Program-made: the position numbers and the translations under genes | DNA from: Cellulomonas gilvus ATCC 13127 | Lineage (GTDB): Bacteria > Actinomycetota > Actinomycetes > Actinomycetales > Cellulomonadaceae | NCBI RefSeq assembly: GCF_000218545.1 | Contig: NC_015671.1 | Location: forward strand, 3,100,001-3,164,000 | DNA length: 64,000 nt | Reading direction: 5' to 3' | Notes under the pieces: generated by a model | What the model saw: the letters and a program-made list of their open reading frames with translations, nothing else | Told to the model about the DNA's origin: nothing | The model's database searches: none | Shown here: in pieces, positions 1 to 7,499 of the stretch | How the letters are laid out: every line of letters starts with the position of its first letter | How positions within the stretch are numbered: the stretch's first letter is position 1

Positions 1-386
1 TCGGGTGAAGTCGGTGGGACAGGTGCGGGGGATACTGCGGCCCATCCCGACAACAGGTGCGGCTGGGCACCCGAGGCGTGAGCCGAAGCGGCAGGAGTAG
101 AGGGCGGCAGGCGGGAGACCCGCTCGCGAGGTCAGCAACCGTGACCCCATGTGGGCCCTGCCGCACCAGCCCCTGAAGCGAGAGCGCGCTCAAGCTGGAC
201 TTGTGAGGCGCTGACGTGGTCACAGGGGTCTCGGAGCACAGCGGCGTATCCGGCGAGTTGTCGAGTAGCGACAACGCACCGGAACTGGTCGTTTCCGGTC
301 GGGCCGCCGTGGCCGCTCGTCGACGATGTGGCCCACAGGGATATGTGGCCGTAGATCACCTGTGCTCTGTGTCCGGGCACCTTCGC
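1..386. other. Left flank, no supported gene
   Basis: I see no convincing gene here. A frame open from base 2 to a stop at 98-100 could be the last 32 codons of a gene lying off the left edge, but its product is not recognisable. The stretch lies downstream of the tniB-like gene and should contain or adjoin the left end of that transposon. It has a perfect hairpin at 257-275 and two TGTGGC motifs at 327 and 344 that resemble the start of the right-end sequences at 5820 and 15105. No target-site duplication fits either of them. Confidence 0.4.
257..275. repeat. Perfect inverted repeat, 7-bp stem
   Basis: GTTGTCG (257-263) and CGACAAC (269-275) form a perfect 7-bp stem around a 5-base loop. 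It lies about 110 bases beyond the 3' end of the tniB-like gene. It could be a terminator-like hairpin for the minus-strand transposition genes, or a protein-binding site at the transposon end. No T-run follows in the gene's direction, so the role is open. Confidence 0.4.
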
Positions 387-1301
387 TCAGTGCCCGACGA
401 GGAGGGCCTCGCGGGCCGCTTCGACGACCTCCGGTGTCACCGTCGGGAGGTGGTTGATCTGGCGGATGCGTTCAATCTGAGTGAGGAGTCGGTCGACGAG
501 GCGGAAGTTGCCGCCGGTGACGCGGGCGACCGTGGTGATGGCGGCGGCCTGAGCCAAGTCGTCTTCGTCCGGGTGCTTATCTGATTGCCAGCGGCGGGTG
601 AGGACGGCGGTGAGCTCGTCGGGCCCCAGTGATCGGTACTCGTGGGCGAAGCCGATCCTGCTGTAGAGCTGGGGGTAACGGGCCAGGCGCTTCTCGATCC
701 CGGGCATGCCGATCAGGATGACGCCGAGGCGGTGTCGGTCGTAGTAGTCGCGGACTTGCTCCAGCCCGACGGTTCTAAGCCGGTCGGCTTCGTCGATGAT
801 GAGCAGCTCGGTGAGCGCAGAGCCCGCTGAGGCCGGGTGCACGAAGGGGTCGACCTTGCCGTACTGGTGGTAGTCGACGGCGTAGGAGATCTCCTGGCAC
901 GCGCGGGGCAAGGCCCGGTCGACTTCGCGGGTGCTCGCGTTGACCGTGGGCGTCCAGAACGCGGTCCGCGCCTGCAGGACGCGTTCGGGCACGGCACCGG
1001 GATCGGTGCCGCTGGTGAGGGTGTGCTGCCAACGCGCCCAGTGATCCGTGCCGGCGTAGTGGCGAGCAGACAGGGTCTTGCCAACCCCGGGCGGCCCCCA
1101 GCACAGCCCGACGTGGCGGTGGCGTCGCACGGTGTCGGCGAACTCTGCGAACCGCCGGTGCTCCTTCGTGACCAAGAAGGAGACCTGCTCCTCACGCGGC
1201 GCCGGCGGGACAAGCTCACCCAGTCCTCTGGTCAGGAAGCGCCGGCCGTCGTCGTTCTTGCCGAGGATGCTCCGGTCGGGGGCAGGTTCAGTCGTTGGCA
1301 T
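387..1301 (-). CDS. tniB: TniB-like transposition ATPase
   Basis: AAA+ ATPase that in Tn5053/Tn402-, Tn7- and IS21-type elements binds target DNA and activates the DDE transposase. The 304-residue protein has a Walker A motif GPPGVGKT near residue 70 and a Walker B motif LLIIDEADRL near residue 170. A further conserved stretch, GVILIGMPG, fits the sensor-1 position of this family. The length is typical for TniB. It overlaps the 3' end of the transposase gene by 14 bases, so translation is probably coupled. The order resolvase-transposase-ATPase on one strand matches Tn5053-type modules. No tniQ was found. Assignment to TniB rather than IstB rests on the neighbours. Confidence 0.85.
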   Translation of the reverse strand: MPTTEPAPDRSILGKNDDGRRFLTRGLGELVPPAPREEQVSFLVTKEHRRFAEFADTVRRHRHVGLCWGPPGVGKTLSARHYAGTDHWARWQHTLTSGTDPGAVPERVLQARTAFWTPTVNASTREVDRALPRACQEISYAVDYHQYGKVDPFVHPASAGSALTELLIIDEADRLRTVGLEQVRDYYDRHRLGVILIGMPGIEKRLARYPQLYSRIGFAHEYRSLGPDELTAVLTRRWQSDKHPDEDDLAQAAAITTVARVTGGNFRLVDRLLTQIERIRQINHLPTVTPEVVEAAREALLVGH

Positions 1302-2718
1302 AGGTCCGCAGCCTGTGACGAGGGACGGGCGGCTCGGCCGGCGGACGCTGCCCGTCCACGCCCGGCAAGCCCGCGGGCTGCACCACGGCGTAGTGGTGAT
1401 CCGCGGGCAAGGCGTCGGCCAGACTCCGACGCTCGCGCAGCTCCTTCTTCAGCGCCCGCCGTCTGGCGACGCGAGCGTCCTGCAGCTGCTCCAGCGTGAC
1501 TGCTTCGCGGGCGAGCTCAGGTGCGATCGCCCGGCACAGGTACTTATCGCAGTAGTAGACGCGGACCTCGGCTGCGTCGCGGGGGTCGTAGCGGATGGTG
1601 ACGCTCTCTCCGACGTAGGCGGCGAGCACCGGGCTGATGTACCGGGTGCCGGAGAAGCGGATCCCGTCACGTTGGACGATGCGGCTGGTAGCCGCCGTGA
1701 GCAGGAGCGTGTCGAGGTCCTCCGGGTGGGCTGGGCTGCGAGGGATCCAACCGTCGGCGAGCCAGCGGACCACGGGCGGCTGCCGGGTCTCGGAGTGCGG
1801 CCGGCTGTGATACTCCTCGACGACGAAGAGCTCGACTGCGCTGTCGAGCTCGGCGAGGGTGAGCTGCGGCGGTGTGGTGGGTTGCCCGCCGGTGCCGTGC
1901 GGGATGTACCCCGGCAGGTGCGGCAGCAGCTCGGTGGTGATGGTCCTGAAGAGGCGCTCGATCTTGCCGCGGCCTTGCGGGACCCCGATCCGGGAGTGGA
2001 TCAGGCTGACGTGGGTGTCGAGGCAGACCCGCTCGAGCCGGCTGCTGGTGAAGTCGCTGCCGTGGTCGCTGTAGAGCACGTCGGGTAGGCCTTGGACCGG
2101 CCAGGCAGGGTTGCCCTTCGCGATGACGGCCTGGTGCAGCGCGAGGACCGTCCGCTCGGCGCTCGGCGCGCCGAGGAAGAGCGTGTAGCCGGCGACGGCA
2201 CGCGAGTAGTCGTCCAGCACTACCGTCAGCCACGGTCGTGCCGGGCGTCGGTGGGCATCGAGGATCTGCACGTCGAGCAGCGTGTGGGCGGCCTGCCACT
2301 GTTCGTTCGGGCGGGCCGCCGAGCGCCGGTAGACCAGCTCGAACCGATCCCGATAGGCGGTGTCGCCACCCGTCGCAAGGGTGCGCAGACCTGGGTCGAT
2401 GCTGGTGACGATGTCGCGCACCGTGGAGTAGCTCGGCGGAGCCAGCCCGCGGTCGCGCGCCATGTCAGCGATCCGGCGGTGCACGAACGCGGTCGTCGGG
2501 GCGGGCCGGCGTAGAGCCAACGCCTCGACGGCCGCGATGAGGTCGTCGGGCAGCCGGCGCTGGCCGGCGTCGCTGCGCCGTCGACGTTCCAGTGAATCGA
2601 CGGTCCCGTCGGCCCGGTAGGTCGTTGCCCACCGGCGCAGCGTGCGCTCCGGGATGCCAGCGTGCTCAGCCAGGCGGGTCAGCGGCACTCCGTCCTGGAG
2701 GTGCTGGCACAGCAGCAA
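1288..2718 (-). CDS. tniA: TniA-like DDE transposase
   Basis: Transposase of the Mu/TniA group with a retroviral-integrase fold. An N-terminal helix-turn-helix (about residues 1-60, with RTLRRW) precedes the integrase core. The likely DDE triad is the Asp in LLDVQILD, the Asp in LYSDHGSDF and the Glu in GRGKIERLFRT. A Mu-type beta-barrel C-domain follows (about 330-400). The 476-residue length is somewhat short of usual TniA. The start is a problem. The first in-frame start codon is TTG at 2718, but the homology-like reading frame continues 16 codons upstream to the resolvase TAG stop without an ATG or GTG. The good AAGGAG ribosome site just after that stop serves an ATG in another frame. The true N-terminus is therefore uncertain. 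Confidence 0.85.
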   Translation of the reverse strand: MLLCQHLQDGVPLTRLAEHAGIPERTLRRWATTYRADGTVDSLERRRRSDAGQRRLPDDLIAAVEALALRRPAPTTAFVHRRIADMARDRGLAPPSYSTVRDIVTSIDPGLRTLATGGDTAYRDRFELVYRRSAARPNEQWQAAHTLLDVQILDAHRRPARPWLTVVLDDYSRAVAGYTLFLGAPSAERTVLALHQAVIAKGNPAWPVQGLPDVLYSDHGSDFTSSRLERVCLDTHVSLIHSRIGVPQGRGKIERLFRTITTELLPHLPGYIPHGTGGQPTTPPQLTLAELDSAVELFVVEEYHSRPHSETRQPPVVRWLADGWIPRSPAHPEDLDTLLLTAATSRIVQRDGIRFSGTRYISPVLAAYVGESVTIRYDPRDAAEVRVYYCDKYLCRAIAPELAREAVTLEQLQDARVARRRALKKELRERRSLADALPADHHYAVVQPAGLPGVDGQRPPAEPPVPRHRLRTYAND

Positions 2719-2766
2719 GGCCTTCTGCTGGCCGTCAACCGAGCCGAGACCATCGCTGTCTCCTTG

Positions 2767-3396
2767 CTACCTCGCGGACTCCGCTGCCGCCTGCTCGGTC
2801 GCCGGCGCAGCGGTGAGGTGCTCGACGGCCCGAGGCGGCAGGTGGCGGTACAGGCTGGTGCGGGCGATCCCCGTCTTGGCGACGATCTCCGCGATGGAGT
2901 GGCCGGCCTCACGCAGGTGGGCGGCGTAGGCGAGCTTGTCAGCGTCGACCAGGACGGGTCGGCCAATCCGCCGGCCCTTGGCTGTGGCAACAGCTCGAGC
3001 GTGGGCGGCGCGCTCGACGGTGTAGGTCCGTTCCATCTGCGCGAACAGGGCCAGCAGGACGACCGCGAGCTGTCCCATCGGGTCGCTGGGGTTCGCGGAG
3101 TCGACCTTGATCGGGTCCGCGAGGTTGCGGACCCCGACGCCGCGGTCGGTGAGGTCGTGGATCAGGTTGAGGGTGTCGCGCACCGTGCGCCCCAGGCGGT
3201 CCAGGGTGTTCACGACGATGACGTCGCCCTCACGGGCGTACTCCAACACCGCCCGGAGGCCCGGCCGGTCGGTGGTCGCGCCGGACTTCTTGTCCAAAAA
3301 GATCTTGTCCCGTGCGACGCCGGCCGCCACGAGCGCCTCGACCTGCCGGTCAAGGTCCTGCTTCGCCGTCGAGACGCGTGCGTAGCCCAACTCCAC
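2767..3396 (-). CDS. tniR: Serine resolvase/invertase (TniR-like)
   Basis: Small serine recombinase that would resolve transposition cointegrates at a res site. I chose the GTG at 3396, which gives the canonical N-terminus with GYARVST; Ser9 is the nucleophile. The motif LDRLGR and the helix motif QMER (in FAQMERTYTVERAAHAR) are present, followed by a C-terminal helix-turn-helix (AEIVAKTGIARTSLYRHL). The 209-residue length is usual. The gene ends with a single TAG, and the downstream transposase frame continues in the same phase, so the two proteins are separated by one stop codon and 16 codons. An inverted repeat 120 bases upstream is a candidate res element. Confidence 0.9.
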   Translation of the reverse strand: MELGYARVSTAKQDLDRQVEALVAAGVARDKIFLDKKSGATTDRPGLRAVLEYAREGDVIVVNTLDRLGRTVRDTLNLIHDLTDRGVGVRNLADPIKVDSANPSDPMGQLAVVLLALFAQMERTYTVERAAHARAVATAKGRRIGRPVLVDADKLAYAAHLREAGHSIAEIVAKTGIARTSLYRHLPPRAVEHLTAAPATEQAAAESAR

Positions 3397-3514
3397 CGGC
3401 CCAACGTACCGAAGGTCGTCTCTGTACGGAACCAACGGGACGCGATTTCGGGACCTACTTCTGGCACGGCGCGTCAGCCGTGCCGCCTCGGCTCGAACAA
3501 GTCTTGGACCGCTC

Positions 3515-3538
3515 GTCCCACTTCCAAGGAAGTGGGAC
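3515..3538. repeat. Perfect 11-bp inverted repeat, candidate res subsite
   Basis: GTCCCACTTCC and GGAAGTGGGAC are perfectly inverted around an AA centre. The site lies about 120 bases upstream of the resolvase start, where res sites of Tn3/Tn5053-type resolvases are found. Related GTCYCA/GGGAC words occur nearby, but I could not define three subsites. It could instead act as an operator or as a hairpin in the leader. Confidence 0.45.
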
Positions 3539-3612
3539 AGGCTCAACTCTGTCTGACGCGTTGACCCAGCCTGGCCCTGTGTCTTCTGGTGCGGGAGTGG
3601 GAGCATCGCGTG

Positions 3613-3777
3613 ATGAGCCAGGACTCGAGGGAGTGCTCGTGCTGCGGGCGCAGCAAGCCGCGCCGCGCTCTTCATGCGTTGGACGGCGGGGCGTCGTACA
3701 TCTGTCGGCCTTGCGGCCTATGGGTGGCCCTGAGGCTGAAGGGCGACACTGTCGGCGCGGGCTCGCACGAGCCGTGA
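3613..3777 (+). CDS. Small zinc-ribbon protein, function unknown
   Basis: A 54-residue ORF with two Cys pairs, CSCC near residue 9 and CRPC near residue 34, spaced about 25 residues apart. This is a plausible treble-clef or zinc-ribbon knuckle. The ATG at 3613 is chosen because GGGAG lies about a dozen bases upstream; an upstream start at 3589 is possible. It sits between the resolvase and merA, on the opposite strand to both, and converges on merA with an 18-base gap. I do not recognise the family. Metal sensing or DNA binding would be guesses. The coding call rests on the Cys pattern and a clean frame. Confidence 0.5.
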   Translation: MSQDSRECSCCGRSKPRRALHALDGGASYICRPCGLWVALRLKGDTVGAGSHEP

Positions 3778-3794
3778 CGCGCCGGCTCGGGTGC

Positions 3795-5165
3795 CTATGC
3801 GCAGCAGCTCGTGGGCAGCGCTGAGCGGAACAAGCCGGCGGCGATGCGCAGGGCTTCGCTCATCGTTAGGTAGGGGGCCCAAGTGTCGGCGAGGTCGTCC
3901 ACGGTGAGGCCGAACTTGATCGCGTAGGTCGCTGCGAGCATCAGTTCGCCTGCGCCGTCCAGGGCAGCGTGCACCCCGAGGATCTTGCGGCTCTCGGCGT
4001 CGATGACGAGCTTGAGGACACCGCGGGTGTCCTGGTTGACCAGGGCGCGCGGGATGTCTTGCGCTCCTAGGACGCGGCATTCGCAGGCGTGCCCAGCGGC
4101 GAGAGCTTGGTCCTCCGTCAGTCCCGCGCTGGCGATCTGGGGCGTGGTGAAGGTGACGCCGGGCAGCCCTCGATAGTCCACTGCTGAGGGCTGGCCGAGC
4201 GCGCCGGCTGCGGCGACGTGTCCTGTCTGGGCTGCGACGTAGACGTACTGCGGGACGCCGGACACGTCCCCGGCCGCGAAGACCCGTGGGTTGGTGGTCC
4301 GCTGGTTCTCGTCGACGACGACGAAGCCGCGCCTGTCAGTAGCAACACCTGCCGCAATGAGAGCCAGGTCGGACGTGTCGGCGAAGCGCCCGGTCGCCAC
4401 GAGCAACCGCTGGCCCGTCAGCCGCCTCTCGCTCCCGGTCCGGACCTCAACGCCGTCGTGAGTCGCCCGCACCTCCGTCGCGCGCTCCTGCACCACGGTG
4501 ATGCCCTCGTCCTGAAACACGCCGAGCAACACGTCTGCAACCTCCGGCTCCGCGTGGGGCGCGAAGCGTCCGACGATGGTGACGGCGACACCGAGGTGCG
4601 CCCACAGCTGGGCCTGCTCGAGCCCGACATACCCGGCGCCGAGCACCACCATGGATGCGGGTAGGTCCTGCTGCTCCATCGCGGTGGTGGAGGTCAGGTA
4701 CGCCACGTCACCCAACCCCGGGAGGTCCGGGATGTGTGGTGCCACGCCGGTGGCCACGACGTACCCGTGCCGTGCTCGCAGGGCCTGGCCGTCGACCTGC
4801 AGTGTCTCTTGGTCGATGAAGCGTGCGTGGCCCTGCAGGATCGGGAAGCCGTGGGCGTCGGCGACGTCGGCGTACTTCGCTTGGCGCAGGCGGTCGATCA
4901 AGGCCTGCTTCTGCTCCATCAGGGCGCCCAAGGCGACCGGGCCCGCGCTGGTGGAGATGCCTTCAAAGGGGTGCGTGGCCGCACGGTGGCGCTGCCCGGC
5001 GGCGGCGAGGAGGTTCTTGCTGGGCACGCAACCGATGTTCAGGCAGGTCCCGCCTAGCGGCCCGTGCTCGACGAGCAAGACGCTGTTGCCGCGGGACCGT
5101 GCCTCGATGCCCGCGGCCATCGCAGCGCCGCCGGTCCCGATGACGATCAGGTCGTACTCGTCCAT
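3795..5165 (-). CDS. merA: Mercuric reductase
   Basis: Flavoprotein disulfide reductase that reduces Hg(II) to volatile Hg(0) with NADPH. The 456-residue protein begins with an FAD-binding GTGGAA loop (about 10-15) and carries the redox-active pair GTCLNIGC (Cys41, Cys46). A second Rossmann motif GAGYVGLE for NADPH and the dimerisation domain follow. The diagnostic feature is the vicinal Cys454-Cys455 at the extreme C-terminus (SCCA), which hands mercury to the active site. The N-terminal NmerA domain is absent, as in other short actinobacterial MerA. GAGGAG lies 6 bases before the ATG. It is transcribed away from merR. No merT, merP or merB is present. Confidence 0.88.
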   Translation of the reverse strand: MDEYDLIVIGTGGAAMAAGIEARSRGNSVLLVEHGPLGGTCLNIGCVPSKNLLAAAGQRHRAATHPFEGISTSAGPVALGALMEQKQALIDRLRQAKYADVADAHGFPILQGHARFIDQETLQVDGQALRARHGYVVATGVAPHIPDLPGLGDVAYLTSTTAMEQQDLPASMVVLGAGYVGLEQAQLWAHLGVAVTIVGRFAPHAEPEVADVLLGVFQDEGITVVQERATEVRATHDGVEVRTGSERRLTGQRLLVATGRFADTSDLALIAAGVATDRRGFVVVDENQRTTNPRVFAAGDVSGVPQYVYVAAQTGHVAAAGALGQPSAVDYRGLPGVTFTTPQIASAGLTEDQALAAGHACECRVLGAQDIPRALVNQDTRGVLKLVIDAESRKILGVHAALDGAGELMLAATYAIKFGLTVDDLADTWAPYLTMSEALRIAAGLFRSALPTSCCA

Positions 5166-5199
5166 GGCATTCTCCTCGCGCGCGCGGACAGGTCATCGG

Positions 5200-5231
5200 A
5201 CGGTAGACGTTCCAGTGCGGGGGAAGGTCAA
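5200..5231 (-). promoter_or_regulatory. MerR/CueR-type promoter-operator of merA
   Basis: Read on the minus strand, a TTGACC -35 box (5226-5231) and a TACCGT -10 box (5200-5205) are separated by a 20-base spacer. Such overlong spacers (19-20) are the hallmark of promoters untwisted by MerR-family activators. The spacer holds the imperfect dyad ACCTTCCCCC/CTGGAACGT, which is closer to the CueR/copA consensus than to the classical mer operator. It lies in the divergent merA-merR gap, so it probably controls both genes. Confidence 0.7.
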
Positions 5232-5246
5232 GGTCTACGGTTGACC

Positions 5247-5645
5247 ATGCGCATCGGAGAGCTGGCCGCCACGGCCGGCGTGACGACCAAGACGATCCGC
5301 TACTACGAGAGCGCCGGCGTGCTGCCAGCGCCGGCTCGCCAAGCGTCGGGCTACCGGGAGTACGACCACCGGGCGGTCGACCGGCTGGCGTTCGTGAAGG
5401 CCGCGCAGGCGGCCGGGCTGACCCTGGCGGAGATCGTCGACGTCGTCTCTGCCCGCGAAAGCGCCGGCGCACCGTGCGCACACGTCGCGGCAGTGCTCGA
5501 ACAGCACGCCCACGATCTTGAGCGGCGGATCGCCGAGCTCACGACTCTGTTAACCCAGGTGCGCCAGCTCAGCGCGCGGGCAAAGACTCTGCACCCTGAC
5601 CAGTGCACCCCCGCCCAGGTCTGTCACCTCATCCCCACCGCCTGA
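5247..5645 (+). CDS. merR: MerR-family metal-responsive regulator
   Basis: A 132-residue MerR-family activator-repressor. The N-terminal winged helix starts MRIGELAATAGVTTKTIRYY, a long dimerisation helix follows (about 80-112), and the metal loop is C-terminal. Visible metal ligands are Cys77, Cys120 and Cys126. This resembles MerR (Cys82/117/126) in having three cysteines, but the last two are only six residues apart. Specificity for Hg(II) is inferred from divergence with merA; a Cu(I)- or Zn(II)-type response cannot be excluded. The start at ATG 5247 gives the canonical N-terminus and leaves an 81-base shared control region. Confidence 0.82.
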   Translation: MRIGELAATAGVTTKTIRYYESAGVLPAPARQASGYREYDHRAVDRLAFVKAAQAAGLTLAEIVDVVSARESAGAPCAHVAAVLEQHAHDLERRIAELTTLLTQVRQLSARAKTLHPDQCTPAQVCHLIPTA

Positions 5646-5988
5646 AGCATCCGCCGTACCTGCGCGCGAACGCCGCAGCGCAGTCAGCCGCAAGGTGCAC
5701 ACATGATCACGGCGCCGCCGATGGCTGCCTCTGGGCCGTAGCCCCCCGTCGATGTCATGGGCCCAGCTCAACCGCCACATTGCGGCGACAGATTCCCGCC
5801 ACCCAGCGCTGAAAGCCACAACTGCGTCTGGTCGGAGCTCCGCGGTGTAGCGGAAACGCTCGAATACGGGACGACGTGGGCGGTCGTTCGGAGGGACGAC
5901 GGCTTGTCGTTGACCGGCTCGCTGGTCTGGCGCTGTCGTTGAGCGTCAGGCAAGGCGACAGGAGACGTCCCGGAGCCGACGGTCGGGT
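5646..5988. other. Intergenic stretch with transposon-end-like sequence
   Basis: About 340 bases between merR and the CDF exporter without a supported gene. It contains the end-like element at 5784-5820 described separately. It also has two TGTCGTTGA-type words around 5905-5945, which may be further transposase-binding repeats. A weak open frame on the minus strand has no recognisable features. Confidence 0.4.
5784..5820 (-). mobile_element. Transposon end-like sequence, related to the end at 15105
   Basis: Read from the right (minus strand) it starts TGTGGCTTTC and matches the sequence ending at 15105 at 27 of 37 positions without gaps. Both have the TG...CA termini usual for Mu/Tn7/Tn5053-type elements. 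It follows merR, so it may be the right end of a tni-mer transposon. No target duplication matching the left flank was found. The tie to the tni genes is inference. Confidence 0.5.
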
Positions 5989-7071
5989 TCATGTGCGATG
6001 AGGCTGGGAACTGATGACGGTGAGGTCGACACGTCCGAGATTTGGCAGGGTGTGCCGGAGGTGATGGTCAGCGCGCGCGGTGAGCGCGTCGGTCTCGGCC
6101 ACCGTGGTGGCCGGATCTGCACCAAGGGCGGCCTGGAGGTTGAGGCGGTGGCCCGACCACCGGAGCCTGAGGTCGGTGACGTCGTTCACGCCGTCGACGT
6201 GCCCGAGGGTGTCTTCGGCGCGGTCGACCAGCGCGGGATCGACGCCGTCGAGGATGCGGCGCCCGACGTCGCGGGCTGTGCCCCACAGCAGGATCAGGAT
6301 CGCGGCGGTGATGAGCAGCCCGACGACGGGGTCGGCCAGGGGGAACCCCGCCCACACCCCGATGACGCCTAGGACGACTGCGAGGGAGGTGAACCCGTCG
6401 GTGCGGGCGTGCAGGCCGTCGGCGACCAGCGCGGCGGATCCGATGCGCCGCCCGATGCGGATGCGGTACACGGCCACGGCCTCGTTCCCGGCGAATCCGA
6501 TGATCCCGGCACCGAGTACCCATCCGAGGTTGTCCAGAGGTTGGGGGTCGGCGAGCCGGCGTATCGACTCGACGCCGGCCACGACTGCGGATAGGGCGAT
6601 CATGGCCACGATGAACAGACCGGCGAGGTCCTCCGCTCGCCCGTAGCCGTGCGTGTATCGCCGGGTGGGCGCGCGTCGGCCGAGGACGAACGCGATCCAC
6701 AGCGGGACGGCGGTCATGGCGTCGGAGAAGTTGTGGATGGTGTCGGCCAGGAGGGCGACCGAGCCGCTGACCGCGACGATGGCGAGCTGCGCCACAGCGG
6801 TGACGCCGAGGACGACGAGGCTGATCTTGACCGTGCGGATGCCCTGGCTGCTGGCCTCGAGGGCGTCGTCGATCGAGTCGGCCGCGTCGTGGCTGTGCGG
6901 GACGAACACCTCGTGCAGCCACCCGCGGATCCCCGCCGGGTGATCGTGACCGTGCTCGGGTGCGCGGTCCCGCCCATGCCCATGGCCGTGCTCGCAGGAG
7001 TGTTCGCCGGAGGTCGTCACCTCGCCCGCTGCGCCGCCGCGCTGGTGGTCGCGCGCATCCTGGCCGTTCAC
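5989..7071 (-). CDS. CDF-family zinc/divalent cation exporter
   Basis: Cation diffusion facilitator that exports Zn(II) (possibly Co, Cd or Ni) in exchange for protons across the cell membrane. The 360-residue protein starts with a His-rich cytoplasmic segment (EHGHGHG, EHGHDH, PHSHD) and then six membrane spans (about 80-290). The transport site is visible as HNFSD in span 2 and HARTD in span 5, an HD-HD site typical of Zn-type members. A cytoplasmic C-terminal domain (about 295-360) follows. Its ATG overlaps the stop of the ArsR gene (ATGA), so the two form a coupled regulator-exporter operon. Confidence 0.88.
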   Translation of the reverse strand: MNGQDARDHQRGGAAGEVTTSGEHSCEHGHGHGRDRAPEHGHDHPAGIRGWLHEVFVPHSHDAADSIDDALEASSQGIRTVKISLVVLGVTAVAQLAIVAVSGSVALLADTIHNFSDAMTAVPLWIAFVLGRRAPTRRYTHGYGRAEDLAGLFIVAMIALSAVVAGVESIRRLADPQPLDNLGWVLGAGIIGFAGNEAVAVYRIRIGRRIGSAALVADGLHARTDGFTSLAVVLGVIGVWAGFPLADPVVGLLITAAILILLWGTARDVGRRILDGVDPALVDRAEDTLGHVDGVNDVTDLRLRWSGHRLNLQAALGADPATTVAETDALTARADHHLRHTLPNLGRVDLTVISSQPHRT

Positions 7072-7427
7072 TGGACGTCCTGCGCGTGGTGGTGACGCGG
7101 GTGGGCGTCGATGGAGTGCTCGGCTTGGAAGACCGCATCGGTAACAAGCTGGCGGGCGTGCTCATCGGCCAGCTTGTAGAAGACCCGCGTGCCCTCGTGG
7201 CGGGTGGTCACCATCCGGGCCAGGCGCAGCTTCGCCAGGTGCTGGGAGACCACCGTCGGGGACTTGCCCACCGCCTGGGCCAGGTCGCCGACCGCCAGTT
7301 CCCCACCGCGCAGCGCGAGGATGATCCGAACCCGCGTCGCGTCCGCCAACATCGCGAAGACCTCCACCGCGAGCTCTACGTACGGCGAGTCCAGCGCCAG
7401 ATCGCAACCCCTTGAATCTTCGCTCAT
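7068..7427 (-). CDS. ArsR/SmtB-family metal sensor repressor
   Basis: A 119-residue winged-helix repressor expected to leave its operator when metal binds. Core motif: the helix-turn-helix VGDLAQAVGKSPTVVSQHLAKL (helix 3-4), then the wing TTRHEGTRVFYKL. The C-terminal helix carries Asp-x-His (DEH) and later AEH and HPRHHH groups, a likely alpha-5 zinc-type site as in CzrA/NmtR relatives, although the spacing is longer. A Cys near the N-terminus (GCDL) might add a ligand. It is cotranscribed with the CDF exporter immediately downstream, which is the usual pairing. Confidence 0.85.
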   Translation of the reverse strand: MSEDSRGCDLALDSPYVELAVEVFAMLADATRVRIILALRGGELAVGDLAQAVGKSPTVVSQHLAKLRLARMVTTRHEGTRVFYKLADEHARQLVTDAVFQAEHSIDAHPRHHHAQDVQ

Positions 7428-7449
7428 ACGCAGATTCTTACACGCATGA
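7424..7449. promoter_or_regulatory. Candidate ArsR operator over the start codon
   Basis: TCATACG and CGCATGA form an imperfect inverted repeat (6 of 7 positions) separated by 12 bases, covering the ArsR start codon and the bases just upstream. SmtB/ArsR-type operators are usually 12-2-12 dyads near the start. The position fits autoregulation. This is inferred from symmetry only. Confidence 0.35.
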
Positions 7450-7499
7450 GGCTGTACTGATGCGACCTCACGGTCGGTTGCAGCGAAGGCGCAGCCGCG

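Noticed and set aside
2..100. Possible C-terminal fragment of a gene entering from the left edge
   Set aside because: Only 32 codons, Arg/Pro-rich, no recognised motif; cannot be supported.
327..349. TGTGGC motifs at 327 and 344 as the left end of the tni-mer transposon
   Set aside because: Only six bases match the right-end sequences, and the flanking five bases match neither 5821-5825 nor 15106-15110, so no target duplication supports them.
2679..2760. Programmed -1 frameshift from the out-of-frame ATG into the transposase
   Set aside because: No X-XXY-YYZ type slippery heptamer or downstream structure was seen between the ATG and the stop of that short frame.
5768..5992. Short minus-strand ORF between merR and the CDF exporter
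   Set aside because: No ribosome site or family features, and it runs through the transposon-end-like sequence.
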